DNA of 42,162 nt from the NCBI GenBank assembly GCA_001672075.1, contig LJOT01000006.1, positions 1-42,162 of the forward strand, in the 5' to 3' direction. The notes beneath the pieces are model-generated. The model was not told the origin of the DNA and ran no database searches. It saw only the letters and a list, made by a program, of their open reading frames with translations. The translations under genes were made by a program, and so were the position numbers. The stretch comes from Anabaena sp. CRKS33 (GTDB lineage: Bacteria; Cyanobacteriota; Cyanobacteriia; Cyanobacteriales; Nostocaceae). Position 1 is the first letter of the stretch, and each line of letters opens with the position of its first letter. This document shows positions 20,110 through 27,957 of this stretch, in pieces.

Positions 20110-20356
20110 AGTAGGTTGGCGTGAAAAATTGTCGTTATGACAAGGGAACAGGGAACTCTTAACTCTTAACTGGGAAGAGGTTTTGGGTAACTTTACTTTT
20201 CGTTACTTATGTCGGTTTTTTCCGTTCACCTACTTATATGGTTTTTAGAAAATAATTCTAGGTTATCAATATATAAAAGATTTGGATTTAATGTAGGGGT
20301 AGCGCCCCCGTGCCTACCGCAGTATTTGGGGCAACCACAGGGGTTTGCCCTTACAG
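20110..20356. repeat. Intergenic repeats between yoeB and tmk
   Basis: Two repeat-like stretches fill this gap. 20110-20234 has weak terminal inverted repeats (AGTAGGT/ACCTACT). 20293-20356 carries the GC-rich cyanobacterial repeat with GTAGGGGTAGCGCCCCC and GGGGCAACCACAGGGG parts that can fold on themselves. No gene is visible. Confidence 0.45.
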
Positions 20357-20429
20357 GAGGTTTGCTTTTGGTGTAAAGTTTATATAAATAGGGATGTCTA
20401 AAAAATTAGTAGTAGCAAAATATACTAAC

Positions 20430-21056
20430 ATGAATGGTAAATTAATTGTCTTTGAAGGGGTGGAGGGTTGTGGTAAAACTACTCAGATGGAACTGTGTTT
20501 TCAGTGGTTGGAAAGTTTAAATATATCCGTGGTGCTGACTCGTGAACCGGGAGGAACGGAGTTAGGAAAGGATTTACGGGAGTTATTATTGTTAAAATCA
20601 GCAAATAAACCAATAGGTGAAATCACAGAACTTTTATTGTATGCTGCGGATAGGGCGCAACATATTGAAGAGGAATTAAAACCGAATTTAGCTATGGGAA
20701 AATATATTTTGTGCGATCGCTATACAGATTCTACCATTGCTTATCAAGGTTATGGCAGGGGTTTAGATATGAGTCTAATTAATAATCTCAATCAGATTGC
20801 TACAGGGGGTTTAACAAGTGATATAACTATTTGGTTAGATGTAGATGTGGAGGTAGGTTTATCGCGCAAACGTGGACAAGCTAAATTAGATCGCATTGAA
20901 CAGGAAACAATTGCTTTTCATCGTCGAGTACAAGGGGGATATACGGATTTATATGTATCCTATCCATCCCGAATTGTGCGAGTAGATGGCAGTGGAAGTC
21001 AAAAAGTTGTGCAGCAAAATATACAAAAGATTTTACAGAAACGCCTGTTTTCATAA
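20430..21056 (+). CDS. tmk: Thymidylate kinase
   Basis: Phosphorylates dTMP to dTDP. From the ATG at 20430 the product has 208 residues and begins MNGKLIVFEGVEG, the usual family start; the ATG at 20394 would add 12 unconserved residues. Motifs: P-loop GVEGCGKTTQ, LTREPGGT, the DRYTDSTIAYQGYGRGL segment with the DR(Y) motif, and the LID region SRKRGQAKLDRIE. The P-loop carries Cys where Ser or Thr is more common. The stop codon is 2 bp before holB, so the two genes, both needed for DNA replication, are almost certainly co-transcribed. Confidence 0.95.
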   Translation: MNGKLIVFEGVEGCGKTTQMELCFQWLESLNISVVLTREPGGTELGKDLRELLLLKSANKPIGEITELLLYAADRAQHIEEELKPNLAMGKYILCDRYTDSTIAYQGYGRGLDMSLINNLNQIATGGLTSDITIWLDVDVEVGLSRKRGQAKLDRIEQETIAFHRRVQGGYTDLYVSYPSRIVRVDGSGSQKVVQQNIQKILQKRLFS

Positions 21057-21058
21057 TT

Positions 21059-22009
21059 ATGTTTTCGTCATTAATCGGACAACAACAAGCGGTAGAATTA
21101 CTAACCCAGTCCGTTAAACAAAACCGAGTTGCACCTGCTTATATGTTTGTAGGTACTGATGGTGTGGGTAGAAGTTTAGCAGCACGGTGTTTTATAGAAT
21201 TACTTTTTTCTAGTTTTATAAAACCTGATCAAATTCCGATTTTACAACATCGAATTAAACAAAGAAATCATCCAGCTTTATTGTGGGTAGAACCAACTTA
21301 TCAATATCAAGGACAAAGATTTACTCCAGCAGAAGCAGCACAAAAGGGAGTTAAACGCAAAGCACCACCGATAATTCGGTTAGAACAAATTCGAGAAATT
21401 ACCCAATTTCTGGCTCGTCCACCATTGGAAGCGGCGAGAAATGTGATAGTATTAGAACAAGCAGAAACCATGGCAGAATCTGCGGCCAATGCGTTATTAA
21501 AAACTTTAGAAGAACCTGGAAAAGCGACATTAATTTTAATTGCACCTTCCCCGGAATCTGTGTTACCAACTTTAGTATCTCGTTGTCAGAAAATTCCTTT
21601 TTATCGTTTAGATAATGCTGCTATGAAGCAGGTATTGACGCAAACAGGAAATACAGAGATTTTGCAACATCCAGAAGTTTTAAATATAGCCGCAGGTAGT
21701 CCAGGAAATGCGATTTCATCTTACCAACAATTGCAAAATATTCCTAGCGAATTTATGGAACAGGTGAAAAAAAGACCAACATCTTATCGTCATGCTTTAG
21801 AATTAGGGAAGAAAATTGATAAAGAATTAGATACAGAAGCACAATTATGGTTAATTGATTATTTGCAACAATATTATTGGCAACAAATACATGAACCAAA
21901 AATTATTCAACAGTTAGAAAAAACTCGGAAACATTTACTTTGTTATGCTCAACCTCGTTTAGTTTGGGAATGTACCTTTTTAGCTTTGTTTCAGATATCG
22001 CAAATGTAG
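21059..22009 (+). CDS. holB: DNA polymerase III delta' subunit
   Basis: A clamp-loader AAA+ protein of 316 residues: SLIGQQQAVELLTQSV, AYMFVGTDGVGRSLAA (Walker A region, lacking the canonical GKT as in other delta' subunits), VIVLEQAETMAESAANALLK then TLEEPG, and SRCQKIPF (the SRC sensor motif). It lies 2 bp after tmk. An internal 161-bp piece (21494-21654) has a near-identical copy at 24938-25098. Confidence 0.92.
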   Translation: MFSSLIGQQQAVELLTQSVKQNRVAPAYMFVGTDGVGRSLAARCFIELLFSSFIKPDQIPILQHRIKQRNHPALLWVEPTYQYQGQRFTPAEAAQKGVKRKAPPIIRLEQIREITQFLARPPLEAARNVIVLEQAETMAESAANALLKTLEEPGKATLILIAPSPESVLPTLVSRCQKIPFYRLDNAAMKQVLTQTGNTEILQHPEVLNIAAGSPGNAISSYQQLQNIPSEFMEQVKKRPTSYRHALELGKKIDKELDTEAQLWLIDYLQQYYWQQIHEPKIIQQLEKTRKHLLCYAQPRLVWECTFLALFQISQM

Positions 22010-22099
22010 ATAAACGCAGATGATTTTTTGGGCTATTTAACGAAGCTAGAGGTCATTCACCTAATTTTACCCAAGAATACGGTTTCTAAACTATCAAAC

Positions 22100-23560
22100 C
22101 TACTTCAAACGTAGGTATACTATCCATCCTAAACCTAAGCCGACGTTAAGACCACCTGCTAAAATTAGGAAAGTGTGAAACTTACGAAAGGATTTTCTTA
22201 ATTCTTCCCCAACCACACCCCCAGACCAAGCCACAGCCACAGCCCAAGCCCCAGCCCAAGCCCCAGCCACAAACACAGCCACAGCCACAGTCACAGCCCA
22301 AGCCCCAGTCAAAGCCAAAGCCCCAGCCTCCGTCCCAGTCCAAGTCCCAGACCAAGCCACAAACACAGCCACAGCCACAACCGAAGCCCAAAGCAAAAAC
22401 GGAGCATTAAAGGCAGTTAGGATGTAGCCCATTAGAGAATAAAGCAATAATACTATAGTCAACGAAACCCAAAGAACTGTTCTATCTGGTTTATTCCTAA
22501 TAGTTTTTTTCTCTATCGTAGGTTCAGGATAAACAACTTCTTTTTTATGAATATCCTTAACTGGAGGTAGAGATGTTACTGTTAGATTTTCTTCTTCTAC
22601 ATTAAGAATGTCTAGTTCTACATTAGTATTGTTCTCCTCTACATTATTAATTGTTTCCCATGCACGAACAAGTTTTATGGCTGTATTAACATTTTCTCTT
22701 GCCGCATTACTAACTTTTTTCTCTGCATTAGGAATTTGAGACTTGTAATTTAACATTTTTAGCCATACTTGCATTGATTCTGGTCTATCTTTTGCTTCTA
22801 ATGCCATACCTTTAAGAATTGCTTGGTTTAATTCGTTGCTGATAGTGACAATAATTTTCTGTGGTGCAATTAATAACTCATCATCAAGTTTACGAGCTAA
22901 AGAATTTGTCGGGTATTGACCAGTTACTCCATAATAAAGACTAGCAGCTAAACAGTAAATATCTACTCGTGGATCTCTACTTCCTCTATATCTCTGTTCA
23001 TAAGGAGCAAATCTCTCATGGGCTGATTTATCTGTTGAACTCTGAGTTGCAGGAATTATTTGTTTAGCAATGCCAAAATCAATTAAAACTGCTTTACCAT
23101 TATCTTTAATCATAATATTTCCAGGGTGAGCATCTCTATGCACTAAACCTGCTTCATGTACTTTTATTAAAGCTTCTCCAATTTGACGAATATAACTTAT
23201 AATTTCTGCTTCTGGTAATGCTCCTTTATGCTTAACTATTTGAAACAAATTTTCTCCTGATATAAATTCCATGACTAGACAATAAATATTACTTTCCTGA
23301 AATAGTTCAATTACCCCAACAATATGAGGATGAGAATCTTTAGATAAACGTGCTAATAGTTGTCCTTCTGCAATAAATTTTTCTATATATTTGTCATAAT
23401 CTGGATCATATTGCAGATATTCATTAGGTGTTTTAATAACAACTGACCGATTTAAATTAACTTGTAATGCTTGGTAAGTAATTCCAAATCCTCCTTGTCC
23501 GAGAACTTGCTGAATTACATATTTACCATTTTGTAATTTTTGTCCTGTTACCCAAGTCAT
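22100..23560 (-). CDS. Membrane-anchored serine/threonine protein kinase
   Basis: A eukaryotic-type (Hanks) kinase of 486 residues. The glycine loop LGQGGFGITYQA, VVIKT (Lys), HRDAHPGN (catalytic loop) and IDFGIAKQ (DFG) are complete, so it should be active. The C-terminal third has a hydrophobic segment (VLWVSLTIVLLLYSLMGYIL) and then a long Ala-Trp/Val/Gly region encoded by a degenerate 6-bp repeat, ending in a further membrane segment. The start at 23560 is chosen because GAGGTG precedes it and the neighbour kinase begins the same way (QNGKY). The ATP-binding half resembles the next gene upstream, so the pair probably arose by duplication. Confidence 0.88.
   Translation of the reverse strand: MTWVTGQKLQNGKYVIQQVLGQGGFGITYQALQVNLNRSVVIKTPNEYLQYDPDYDKYIEKFIAEGQLLARLSKDSHPHIVGVIELFQESNIYCLVMEFISGENLFQIVKHKGALPEAEIISYIRQIGEALIKVHEAGLVHRDAHPGNIMIKDNGKAVLIDFGIAKQIIPATQSSTDKSAHERFAPYEQRYRGSRDPRVDIYCLAASLYYGVTGQYPTNSLARKLDDELLIAPQKIIVTISNELNQAILKGMALEAKDRPESMQVWLKMLNYKSQIPNAEKKVSNAARENVNTAIKLVRAWETINNVEENNTNVELDILNVEEENLTVTSLPPVKDIHKKEVVYPEPTIEKKTIRNKPDRTVLWVSLTIVLLLYSLMGYILTAFNAPFLLWASVVAVAVFVAWSGTWTGTEAGALALTGAWAVTVAVAVFVAGAWAGAWAVAVAWSGGVVGEELRKSFRKFHTFLILAGGLNVGLGLGWIVYLRLK
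22205..22385. repeat. Degenerate hexamer minisatellite in the kinase gene
   Basis: About 180 bp built of variants of CCMAGC-like hexamers (CCACAG, CCAAGC, CCCCAG). On the coding strand they give Ala alternating with Trp, Val, Gly or Thr. The opposite strand and the third frame also stay open, which explains spurious frames here. Confidence 0.8.
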
Positions 23561-23730
23561 AAACACCTCTGATTTACAAATTAATACTAATTTTGAGTAG
23601 CAAATGACAGCAATTCTGATTTAAGTAAAATACAAAAAAGAATTAAACGCGGATAGACGCAGATGAACACAGATAAGATAACTTTGTATTTTATTAAATT
23701 TAAAAAAGCTGTTTATTTATTAAAAACTGT

Positions 23731-24798
23731 TTATTTTTTGGTAGAAGTAGGATTGGGAGGTGCTGTTGTTTGACTGTTCCAACTAGCTATACCTTGAAGT
23801 AAACCCCCAAAAGCTGCAATTCCAGCTATAACTAATGTCAAAATCTGCATTCTTTTATCCCAACTTACAGTAGTTTTGTTTTTTGTTCCATTGTTTTTGT
23901 GATCTTCTGCATTGGCATTTTGATTTACTGCATTAGTATTTTTATCTTCTGCATTGGCATTTTGATTTACTGCATTGGCATTTTGAGAATTGCTATTTAA
24001 TAATTTTAGCCATAATTCTATTGATTCTGGTCTATTTTTGGCTTCTAATTCCATTCCTTTAAGAATTGCTAGATTTAATTCATTGCTGATACCAGAAATA
24101 AGCTCTTGCGGTGGTATTAAACGCTTATTGTCAATTTTACGTTTTAAAGCAGTTTCAGGAACTTGACCAGTTATGGCATAATAAAAAGTTGCAGCTAAAG
24201 AATAAATATCACTAGCTACGGTTGGTTTAGTATTTCTAGTGCAAAGTTCAAGAGATGCAAAACTTTCGTCACTTTCTTTAGATCGTCGCGTTGTTAATTC
24301 ATGATCAAAATCTAAAACTAAATCAAAATCAATTAATACAGCTTCAGATTTTCCTGCACGTAAAATAATATTTTCTGGCTGTATATCTCCATGAATTAGA
24401 TTATGTTCATGTACAATTGTTAAAGCCGCGCCAATTTGTTGAATATAAATTAATGCTTGTTCTGGAGAAATTTTTCCTAGTTGATCTAAAGTTTCTCCTG
24501 GAATATATTCCATTACCAAACATGAATAACCTGCTTCTTTAAAAGGTTCGTAAAATTTGACAATATGTTCATGTTGACAAAGGGTAAGTTTTACCGCTTC
24601 TTTCATAAACATAGTTTCTAAGCGTTCCTTATCTGATTCACTAAGAGATGTAAGTGAATTAACATCTAAAGTTTTCAGCAGCAGAAGATCATCCTGTCTA
24701 TTTTTAGCAATATAATTAACGCCAAAACGTCCTGTTTTTAGCTCTCTCTCAATAGTATATTTGCCATTTTGTAATTGATCACCTCGGACCCAAGCCAT
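23731..24798 (-). CDS. Diverged serine/threonine kinase-like protein
   Basis: 355 residues with a Hanks-type kinase fold. It begins VRGDQLQNGKYTIERELKTG like its neighbour, but key motifs differ: the glycine loop is degenerate (LKTGRFGVNY), the catalytic loop is HGDIQPEN rather than HRD, and DFG is replaced by DFD. The catalytic Asp, Asn and the Lys of LLLLKTLD are still present, so weak or specialised activity is possible; a pseudokinase is the alternative. After the kinase domain comes a 14-residue repeat (NANAED/NTNAVNQ type), then one hydrophobic segment (ILTLVIAGIAAFGGLLQGIA) near the C-terminus. No clear Shine-Dalgarno was noted. Confidence 0.82.
   Translation of the reverse strand: MAWVRGDQLQNGKYTIERELKTGRFGVNYIAKNRQDDLLLLKTLDVNSLTSLSESDKERLETMFMKEAVKLTLCQHEHIVKFYEPFKEAGYSCLVMEYIPGETLDQLGKISPEQALIYIQQIGAALTIVHEHNLIHGDIQPENIILRAGKSEAVLIDFDLVLDFDHELTTRRSKESDESFASLELCTRNTKPTVASDIYSLAATFYYAITGQVPETALKRKIDNKRLIPPQELISGISNELNLAILKGMELEAKNRPESIELWLKLLNSNSQNANAVNQNANAEDKNTNAVNQNANAEDHKNNGTKNKTTVSWDKRMQILTLVIAGIAAFGGLLQGIASWNSQTTAPPNPTSTKK
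23903..23986. repeat. 42-bp tandem repeat in the kinase-like gene
   Basis: Two consecutive 42-bp units beginning TCTTCTGCATTGGCATTTTG, with few differences, encode two 14-residue Asn/Ala-rich units between the kinase domain and the membrane segment. Confidence 0.8.
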
Positions 24799-24868
24799 TT
24801 TTTTTAACTCCTAAAATACTTGGATCAATTTTCACATAAAAAACTTTTATAGTCACTATCTAATATCT

Positions 24869-24928
24869 GGGCGGTTAGAAACCGCGTCTACACAAGCGAA
24901 ACCTGACTACGCAGGTTAAAAATCCTTG
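24869..24928. repeat. Double-hairpin dispersed repeat
   Basis: GCGGTT-AGA-AACCGC and AACCTG-ACTACG-CAGGTT form two adjacent small hairpins, a combination typical of dispersed repeats in heterocystous cyanobacteria. It directly precedes the holB fragment copy. Confidence 0.55.
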
Positions 24929-24937
24929 GTTTTTCCA

Positions 24938-25098
24938 TTATTAAAAACTTTAGAAGAACCCGGAAAAGTGACATTAATCTTAATTGCACCTTCCCCGGAA
25001 TCTGTGTTACCAACTTTAGTATCTCGTTGTCAGAAAATTCCTTTTTATCGCTTAGATAATGCTGCTATGAAGCAGGTATTGACGCAAACAGGAAATAC
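24938..25098 (+). pseudogene. Partial duplicate of holB
   Basis: 161 bp match 21494-21654 with four substitutions and no gaps, in the same orientation. It encodes LLKTLEEPGKVTLILIAPSP and on to VLTQTGNT, with one Ala-to-Val change. The 83-codon frame around it has no holB start and runs into unrelated sequence, so no functional product is expected. The copy ends exactly where an 11-bp hairpin begins. Confidence 0.9.
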
Positions 25099-25120
25099 CA
25101 TGAATATTTTTCATGGTATT
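25094..25120. terminator. Perfect 11-bp hairpin between the holB fragment and the ferredoxin gene
   Basis: AATACCATGAA and TTCATGGTATT pair around loop TATTT. It lies 44 bp past the ferredoxin stop codon and could end that transcript, though it lacks a T-run. Its left arm overlaps the last bases of the holB duplicate. Confidence 0.4.
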
Positions 25121-25163
25121 ACAGGTGGTGAAATTCGTCACATAAACTTTGTCCAGTCGTTGT

Positions 25164-25493
25164 TCATCTGTTCATAAGTCTGAGTTGTCGAGTGGGATCT
25201 TTGTCAGTCCCTCCCATTTTGCCTCGATGCCAACCCATATTACGGGTGTAACTACCCAGCAGGTTTTGGGCAATTAACCGCTCTGATTCGACCTCATCAT
25301 CCAGTTCAGCGTAGGGTGACACATAAAGAGCATCCACAGGACAGTATAGTTCGCATAGAAAACAAGTCTGACAATCTGACTTGCGAGCAATTACAGCTAG
25401 TCCGTCGCTTCCAGAATCGAAGACATCCCGTGGACATACGTTCACACATATATCACAGCCAACACAGCGATCATTATCAACAATTTCAATCAT
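25164..25493 (-). CDS. AsfB/AprB-like 2x[4Fe-4S] ferredoxin
   Basis: A 109-residue electron-transfer protein with two full cluster motifs, CVGCDICVNVCP and CQTCFLCELYCP, and a C-terminal extension (YTRNMGWHRGKMGGTDKDP). The ATG at 25493 shares its A with the TAA of the flavoprotein gene (TAATG), a classic coupling arrangement, so that start is preferred to the one 24 bases upstream. The flavoprotein-ferredoxin pair resembles AprAB of sulfate metabolism and AsfAB of arylsulfonate use in Pseudomonas. The nearby SsuA-like protein favours the organosulfur role. Confidence 0.85.
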   Translation of the reverse strand: MIEIVDNDRCVGCDICVNVCPRDVFDSGSDGLAVIARKSDCQTCFLCELYCPVDALYVSPYAELDDEVESERLIAQNLLGSYTRNMGWHRGKMGGTDKDPTRQLRLMNR

Positions 25494-27103
25494 TATGCTA
25501 CCTCTACCTCTTGCCAATGTTTTTCTGCGACCATAACTGCAACATCATCAATCCCAAAAGTCAACAGTCGTCGTGTTTGTGTATCATCTGTGGTTGTGAA
25601 ATCTGTGCGTCGGTGCATTCCTCTACTTTCCTTCCGTGCATCTGCACTAGCCCATATCCAGCGAGCCGTAGCTGTCATTGCCGCAGCTTCCCGTGCGCGT
25701 AAAGCATTGCGACCTTCACCCACTAGATAATCACGGACATCTGCCCATACTGCATCTAAACGTTGACGCGACAATGCTATCCTGACTCCAGAACGAAAGA
25801 AATTGACATCAAGGGGTAAGGTTTCAGCCTGAACGCCACTAATTACTTCTGAGATTAGCCCCTCTTTTTTAGGCTGTTTACGAGGACGCAAACCCGCTTC
25901 ACCTAAACCATGAACTAAGCGCGTCTCTGCCTTGTCACCGAGAGAGGCTGCAAAACCTGCGGCTGCCCGTCCACTCCAGGTGCCGCTGGCGATCGCCCAA
26001 GACGCATTAGGACTTCCTCCCCCGGACACAGCCCCGACAATATTTTCACGGGAGGCTGCATCGCCGGCTGCATAAAGTCCCGGAACTGTTGTGGCGCAAT
26101 CCTCGTTGATGATTTCCAGTCCACCTACCCCACGAACAGTACCTTCTGAGCGTAGGGCAACTGGAAAACGCTCTTTGAATGGATCTAATCCAATTCTGTC
26201 AAATGGTAAAAAACAATTAGGCTGACCTTGACGCAACCAATCATGTTCCACAGAGTTACCACGATTCATCAGCGCGTAGACTTTTTGGCCATCAATTAGT
26301 TGGCGGGCGATGCGTACAGAGCGGTCTTCCCCTGTTTCTGGTAAGGGAGAACCATCTTCTAGATAAAAACTGGCAAAGGAGAATGTCAGCCCCTTAGTCA
26401 CGGAAGTATGAGCGGGTGATAAGCCATATTGGGAAGAAAACTCCATCCCAGATAGTCTTACACCTGCCTCCGCTGCCATGAGATAACCATCGCCAGTATT
26501 ACCATCGCAACCTAGGGCGTGAGACAGAAAAGCACAGCCGCCAGTTGCCAGCACCACAGCGCCCGCCCTAACTTCCCACAGATCCCCACTGCGGGGATGA
26601 ATACCTGCTGCACCTGCAATCGCTCCATTTGATGCAAGTAGTTCTAGTGCGGGATGATGGTCAAGAATGCGTACTCCAGCAGCGATCGCTCTCCGTCGCA
26701 TGAAACCCATGTAATCCGGTCCGCGTAAGTTAGCACGGTAGGAATTTCCCAAATCATCTAAAGGAAAGGGATAGCCACTATCACCTAATTTATCTAAACC
26801 TCTTTGCGCCTGCTCAATTACACGCTGCAACCAACGGCGATCTGCAAGTCCTGTTGAGCGCGACAACCGACGCTCAATTTCTCCATCACGTTGTCCACCT
26901 TTTGGAAGATACCATGCCCCAGTATTAGATGGGGCTGTTGCCCCTGAAGTACCGCAATACCCTTTATCAGCTAACACAACCCGAACTCCTTGTTCTGCTG
27001 CTGAAACTGCTGCCCAAGTACCTGCTGGACCTCCACCCAAAACTAAAACGTCAGCGAAAATCACACTCTTTTCTGCCGACATCTGAAAAATTTTTGTATT
27101 CAT
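25493..27103 (-). CDS. AsfA/AprA-like FAD-dependent oxidoreductase
   Basis: A flavoprotein of the fumarate reductase/succinate dehydrogenase family, 536 residues from the ATG at 27103 (MNTKIFQMSAEKS). The FAD dinucleotide fold is DVLVLGGGPAGTWAAVSAAE. Other family stretches are VVLATGGCAFLSHALG, GDGYLMAAEAGVRLSGMEFS, and TVPGLYAAGDAA with SGGGSPNASWAIASG. An open frame extends 63 codons upstream to 27292, but that part overlaps the 56-codon gene at 27166-27336 in another frame and has no family resemblance. It likely transfers electrons with the coupled ferredoxin to or from a sulfur compound; substrate is inferred from context only. Confidence 0.86.
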   Translation of the reverse strand: MNTKIFQMSAEKSVIFADVLVLGGGPAGTWAAVSAAEQGVRVVLADKGYCGTSGATAPSNTGAWYLPKGGQRDGEIERRLSRSTGLADRRWLQRVIEQAQRGLDKLGDSGYPFPLDDLGNSYRANLRGPDYMGFMRRRAIAAGVRILDHHPALELLASNGAIAGAAGIHPRSGDLWEVRAGAVVLATGGCAFLSHALGCDGNTGDGYLMAAEAGVRLSGMEFSSQYGLSPAHTSVTKGLTFSFASFYLEDGSPLPETGEDRSVRIARQLIDGQKVYALMNRGNSVEHDWLRQGQPNCFLPFDRIGLDPFKERFPVALRSEGTVRGVGGLEIINEDCATTVPGLYAAGDAASRENIVGAVSGGGSPNASWAIASGTWSGRAAAGFAASLGDKAETRLVHGLGEAGLRPRKQPKKEGLISEVISGVQAETLPLDVNFFRSGVRIALSRQRLDAVWADVRDYLVGEGRNALRAREAAAMTATARWIWASADARKESRGMHRRTDFTTTDDTQTRRLLTFGIDDVAVMVAEKHWQEVEVA

Positions 27104-27165
27104 AAACTCACATTTATGTTCATTTTTTTGAGAATGCTGTATTTGAATTGTAGACTGGGATTTAA

Positions 27166-27336
27166 TCAAACTCTTGTGGGATATTTTTTCATTTGTGCCT
27201 TTGGTAATTCCCAAATATCTGGTTTTACTTGTTCCCGTTCTATTAATATTTGAATGTGTGTTGGTAACTGCATTTGCTGTCTTTGCGACCAAGGTTCTCC
27301 ATCTGACAATTCTTGTTCAATTAACCCATAAAACAT
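27166..27336 (-). CDS. Small hypothetical protein heading the flavoprotein operon
   Basis: 56 codons from ATG at 27336, preceded by AAGAAGGTGAATATA, one of the best Shine-Dalgarno sequences in the window. The product MFYGLIEQELSDGEPWSQRQ onward is soluble, polar and rich in Gln and Glu, with a conserved-looking PTHIQILIEREQVKPDIWEL segment. It ends 62 bp before the flavoprotein ATG, on the same strand. I do not recognise a family. Its position suggests a small partner or assembly factor of the flavoprotein-ferredoxin pair. Confidence 0.62.
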   Translation of the reverse strand: MFYGLIEQELSDGEPWSQRQQMQLPTHIQILIEREQVKPDIWELPKAQMKKYPTRV

Positions 27337-27706
27337 TATATTCACCTTCTTAAAAGTAAGGCAGACCAATATTTCCTGCCAGGATTCCGCAAGTACAAAA
27401 ATCAGGGGTGTAACTTATCCTTATTCAAAGGCGGGAAGCTAACTTCTGAAAGCTAACTACTTTGATAAAAATAAAACTACACTAAATTTATCAAGAAACA
27501 GTAGATGCAATCAACATATCACAGATTTCCACAAAAATCAAGTCATAAAAGTATGAGTAAATGTAAATTTATATATCGAGACTAAAAACCAACGCCAATA
27601 ATGGGGAATATTAGGGCAGATTTTAACTTCGTGAACCTTCTCTTGCACCAGTAGCAGCATATATTAGACATCTTGTGAGAATTAAATGTGCGTGACTTGA
27701 AACCCT

Positions 27707-27736
27707 TGTAGAGACGTTCCATGGAAGGTCTCTACA
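27707..27736. repeat. 30-bp palindrome, dispersed family copy 2
   Basis: Identical to 7767-7796 except for one base (C to G in the right arm). Confidence 0.8.
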
Positions 27737-27773
27737 ATATTTTTCGGAGATGTCTATTTTCTAGTCAAACCAC

Positions 27774-27802
27774 TTGACATTTATTTGCAGTCATGTGATA
27801 CT
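27774..27802 (+). promoter_or_regulatory. Candidate promoter of the SsuA-like gene
   Basis: A perfect TTGACA (27774-27779) is followed after 17 bp by GATACT (27797-27802), leaving a 155-bp leader before the ATG. Confidence 0.5.
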
Positions 27803-27957
27803 ACTGGAGTAATCACCGGTAACTCGATCAATAAACCGTAATTTTATTTTATTCTAAATGATTAATAAGTTATTCATCATTTGGGCAAAAAAATTAAACT
27901 CAAATTACCAATCTCTGATTACTAATTTTCTTTTCAAACTCACAAAAAAGAAAATCT

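Larger units (their letters stand above)
27370..27957. other. Divergent control region of the sulfur genes
   Basis: About 590 bp between the divergent operons. It holds a 9-bp direct repeat AAGCTAACT at 27436 and 27450 on the side of the flavoprotein operon, palindrome copy 2 (27707-27736), and a promoter for the SsuA-like gene at 27774-27802. No further gene is visible. Confidence 0.5.

Noticed and set aside
22182-22391. 69-codon Gly/Cys-rich minus-strand frame
   Set aside because: A by-product of the hexamer minisatellite read in another frame of the kinase gene.
27104-27292. 63-residue N-terminal extension of the flavoprotein
   Set aside because: It overlaps the small gene with the strong Shine-Dalgarno in a different frame and has no family resemblance; the ATG at 27103 precedes the FAD fold at the usual distance.
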